NCBI GenBank assembly: GCA_028679775.1
Contig: JAJRAX010000029.1
Location: forward strand, 1-6,385
Direction of reading: 5' to 3'
Length of the DNA: 6,385 bases
Source: Methanothrix sp.
GTDB lineage: Archaea; Halobacteriota; Methanosarcinia; Methanotrichales; Methanotrichaceae
Part shown: piece by piece, positions 6,241-6,385 of the stretch
Numbering within the stretch: position 1 is the first letter of the stretch
How the letters are laid out: every line of letters begins with the position of its first letter
Notes under the pieces: model-generated
What the model was told of the DNA's origin: nothing
What the model saw: the letters and a program-made list of their open reading frames with translations, nothing else
The model's database searches: none
Position numbers and translations under genes: made by a program

Positions 6241-6248
6241 AAAAATAG
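6141..6248 (+). pseudogene. Possible gene remnant on the plus strand
   Basis: A 35-codon frame from ATG 6141 ends at TAG 6246-6248. The frame is open back to 6045 and reads KQLADQLRGGEADIWELAI, then HRMVSRMNYSRRCAKAS. This is GC-richer than its surroundings and looks like a helical, basic protein fragment. It lacks a start and ribosome site, and the G7 run inside it (6103-6109) is a natural frameshift point. No family is recognised; chance remains quite possible. Confidence 0.2.
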
Positions 6249-6260
6249 TCGTACTAGTAC
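6240..6260 (-). terminator. Likely terminator of the hcp-like gene
   Basis: Two bases after the stop codon on the minus strand comes the perfect palindrome GTACTAGTAC (6251-6260), followed 5 bases later by six T residues (6245-6240). A T-run shortly after the stop codon is the usual archaeal termination signal, and the palindrome may add little. Confidence 0.5.
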
Positions 6261-6262
6261 TT

Positions 6263-6385
6263 TCAACCCATCATTTTCTTGATATCCTCTTCCGGTGTGC
6301 TTATCAGCCTGATGTCGTACTTTTCCACCAGTATCTTCAGCATGTCGTCGTTGATCCATCCCGGCACAATCGGCCCGAGATAAAT
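6263..6385 (-). CDS. hcp: C-terminus of hybrid cluster protein / hydroxylamine reductase (truncated by window)
   Basis: The last 40 codons of a minus-strand gene, whose start lies beyond the window. They read IYLGPIVPGWINDDMLKILV, then EKYDIRLISTPEEDIKKMMG and stop. The pattern LGP..P......L..LVE.Y.I..I.TPEED...M(L)G is the characteristic C-terminus of Hcp, a soluble iron-sulfur protein with a hybrid Fe-S-O cluster linked to hydroxylamine or NO reduction and protein S-nitrosylation. The cluster ligands lie upstream and cannot be checked here. A carbon monoxide dehydrogenase-type paralogue of the same fold is the main alternative. Confidence 0.7.
   Translation of the reverse strand: MYLGPIVPGWINDDMLKILVEKYDIRLISTPEEDIKKMMG

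Noticed and set aside
6251..6260. Palindrome GTACTAGTAC as a recognition site of the restriction system
   Set aside because: Type I systems recognise bipartite, non-palindromic targets; its place before a T-run fits a transcript end better.

Overview
The window looks archaeal, most likely from a methanogen of the Methanosarcinales/Methanotrichaceae type. Two intergenic stretches carry identical TATA-like boxes (TTTAAATAGG). Genes start behind GGAGG or AGGTGA ribosome sites. The small winged-helix regulator and the hybrid-cluster-protein tail also resemble methanogen proteins. The taxonomic guess is inference from style and protein families; no marker gene is present.

Positions 1-4535 (+) are the 3' part of a type I restriction-modification operon. 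It holds the last two thirds or so of hsdS (specificity subunit, cut off by the window start), a complete hsdR (DNA translocase/endonuclease), and a YgjP-like zinc metalloprotease gene. The three genes overlap by 4-14 bases and each downstream gene has a GGAGG site inside the preceding one, so they are almost certainly co-transcribed and translationally coupled. The methyltransferase gene hsdM is not in the window and is presumably upstream.

Positions 4536-5241 hold an inverted repeat just after the operon, a TATA box, and a small (+) gene for a winged-helix-like archaeal protein of unknown function. Its best start signals (TATA, GGAGG, ATG at 4637) are out of frame with the conserved body. 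One extra G in a GGGG run would join them into a protein of about 154 residues, so the gene is frameshifted, carries a sequence error, or is recoded. Hairpins lie between it and the convergent gene that follows.

Positions 5242-5643 (-) encode a complete small winged helix-turn-helix transcriptional regulator. From about 5651 to 6248 there is no confident gene. This stretch is AT-rich with GC-rich patches and contains short open frames on both strands that may be gene remnants. The window ends in the last 40 codons of a (-) gene that looks like hcp (hybrid cluster protein/hydroxylamine reductase), followed by a palindrome and T-run that could be its terminator.

Working picture: a defence operon with an accessory protease, next to two small DNA-binding-type proteins and a partly decayed intergenic zone ahead of a redox or nitrosative-stress gene.
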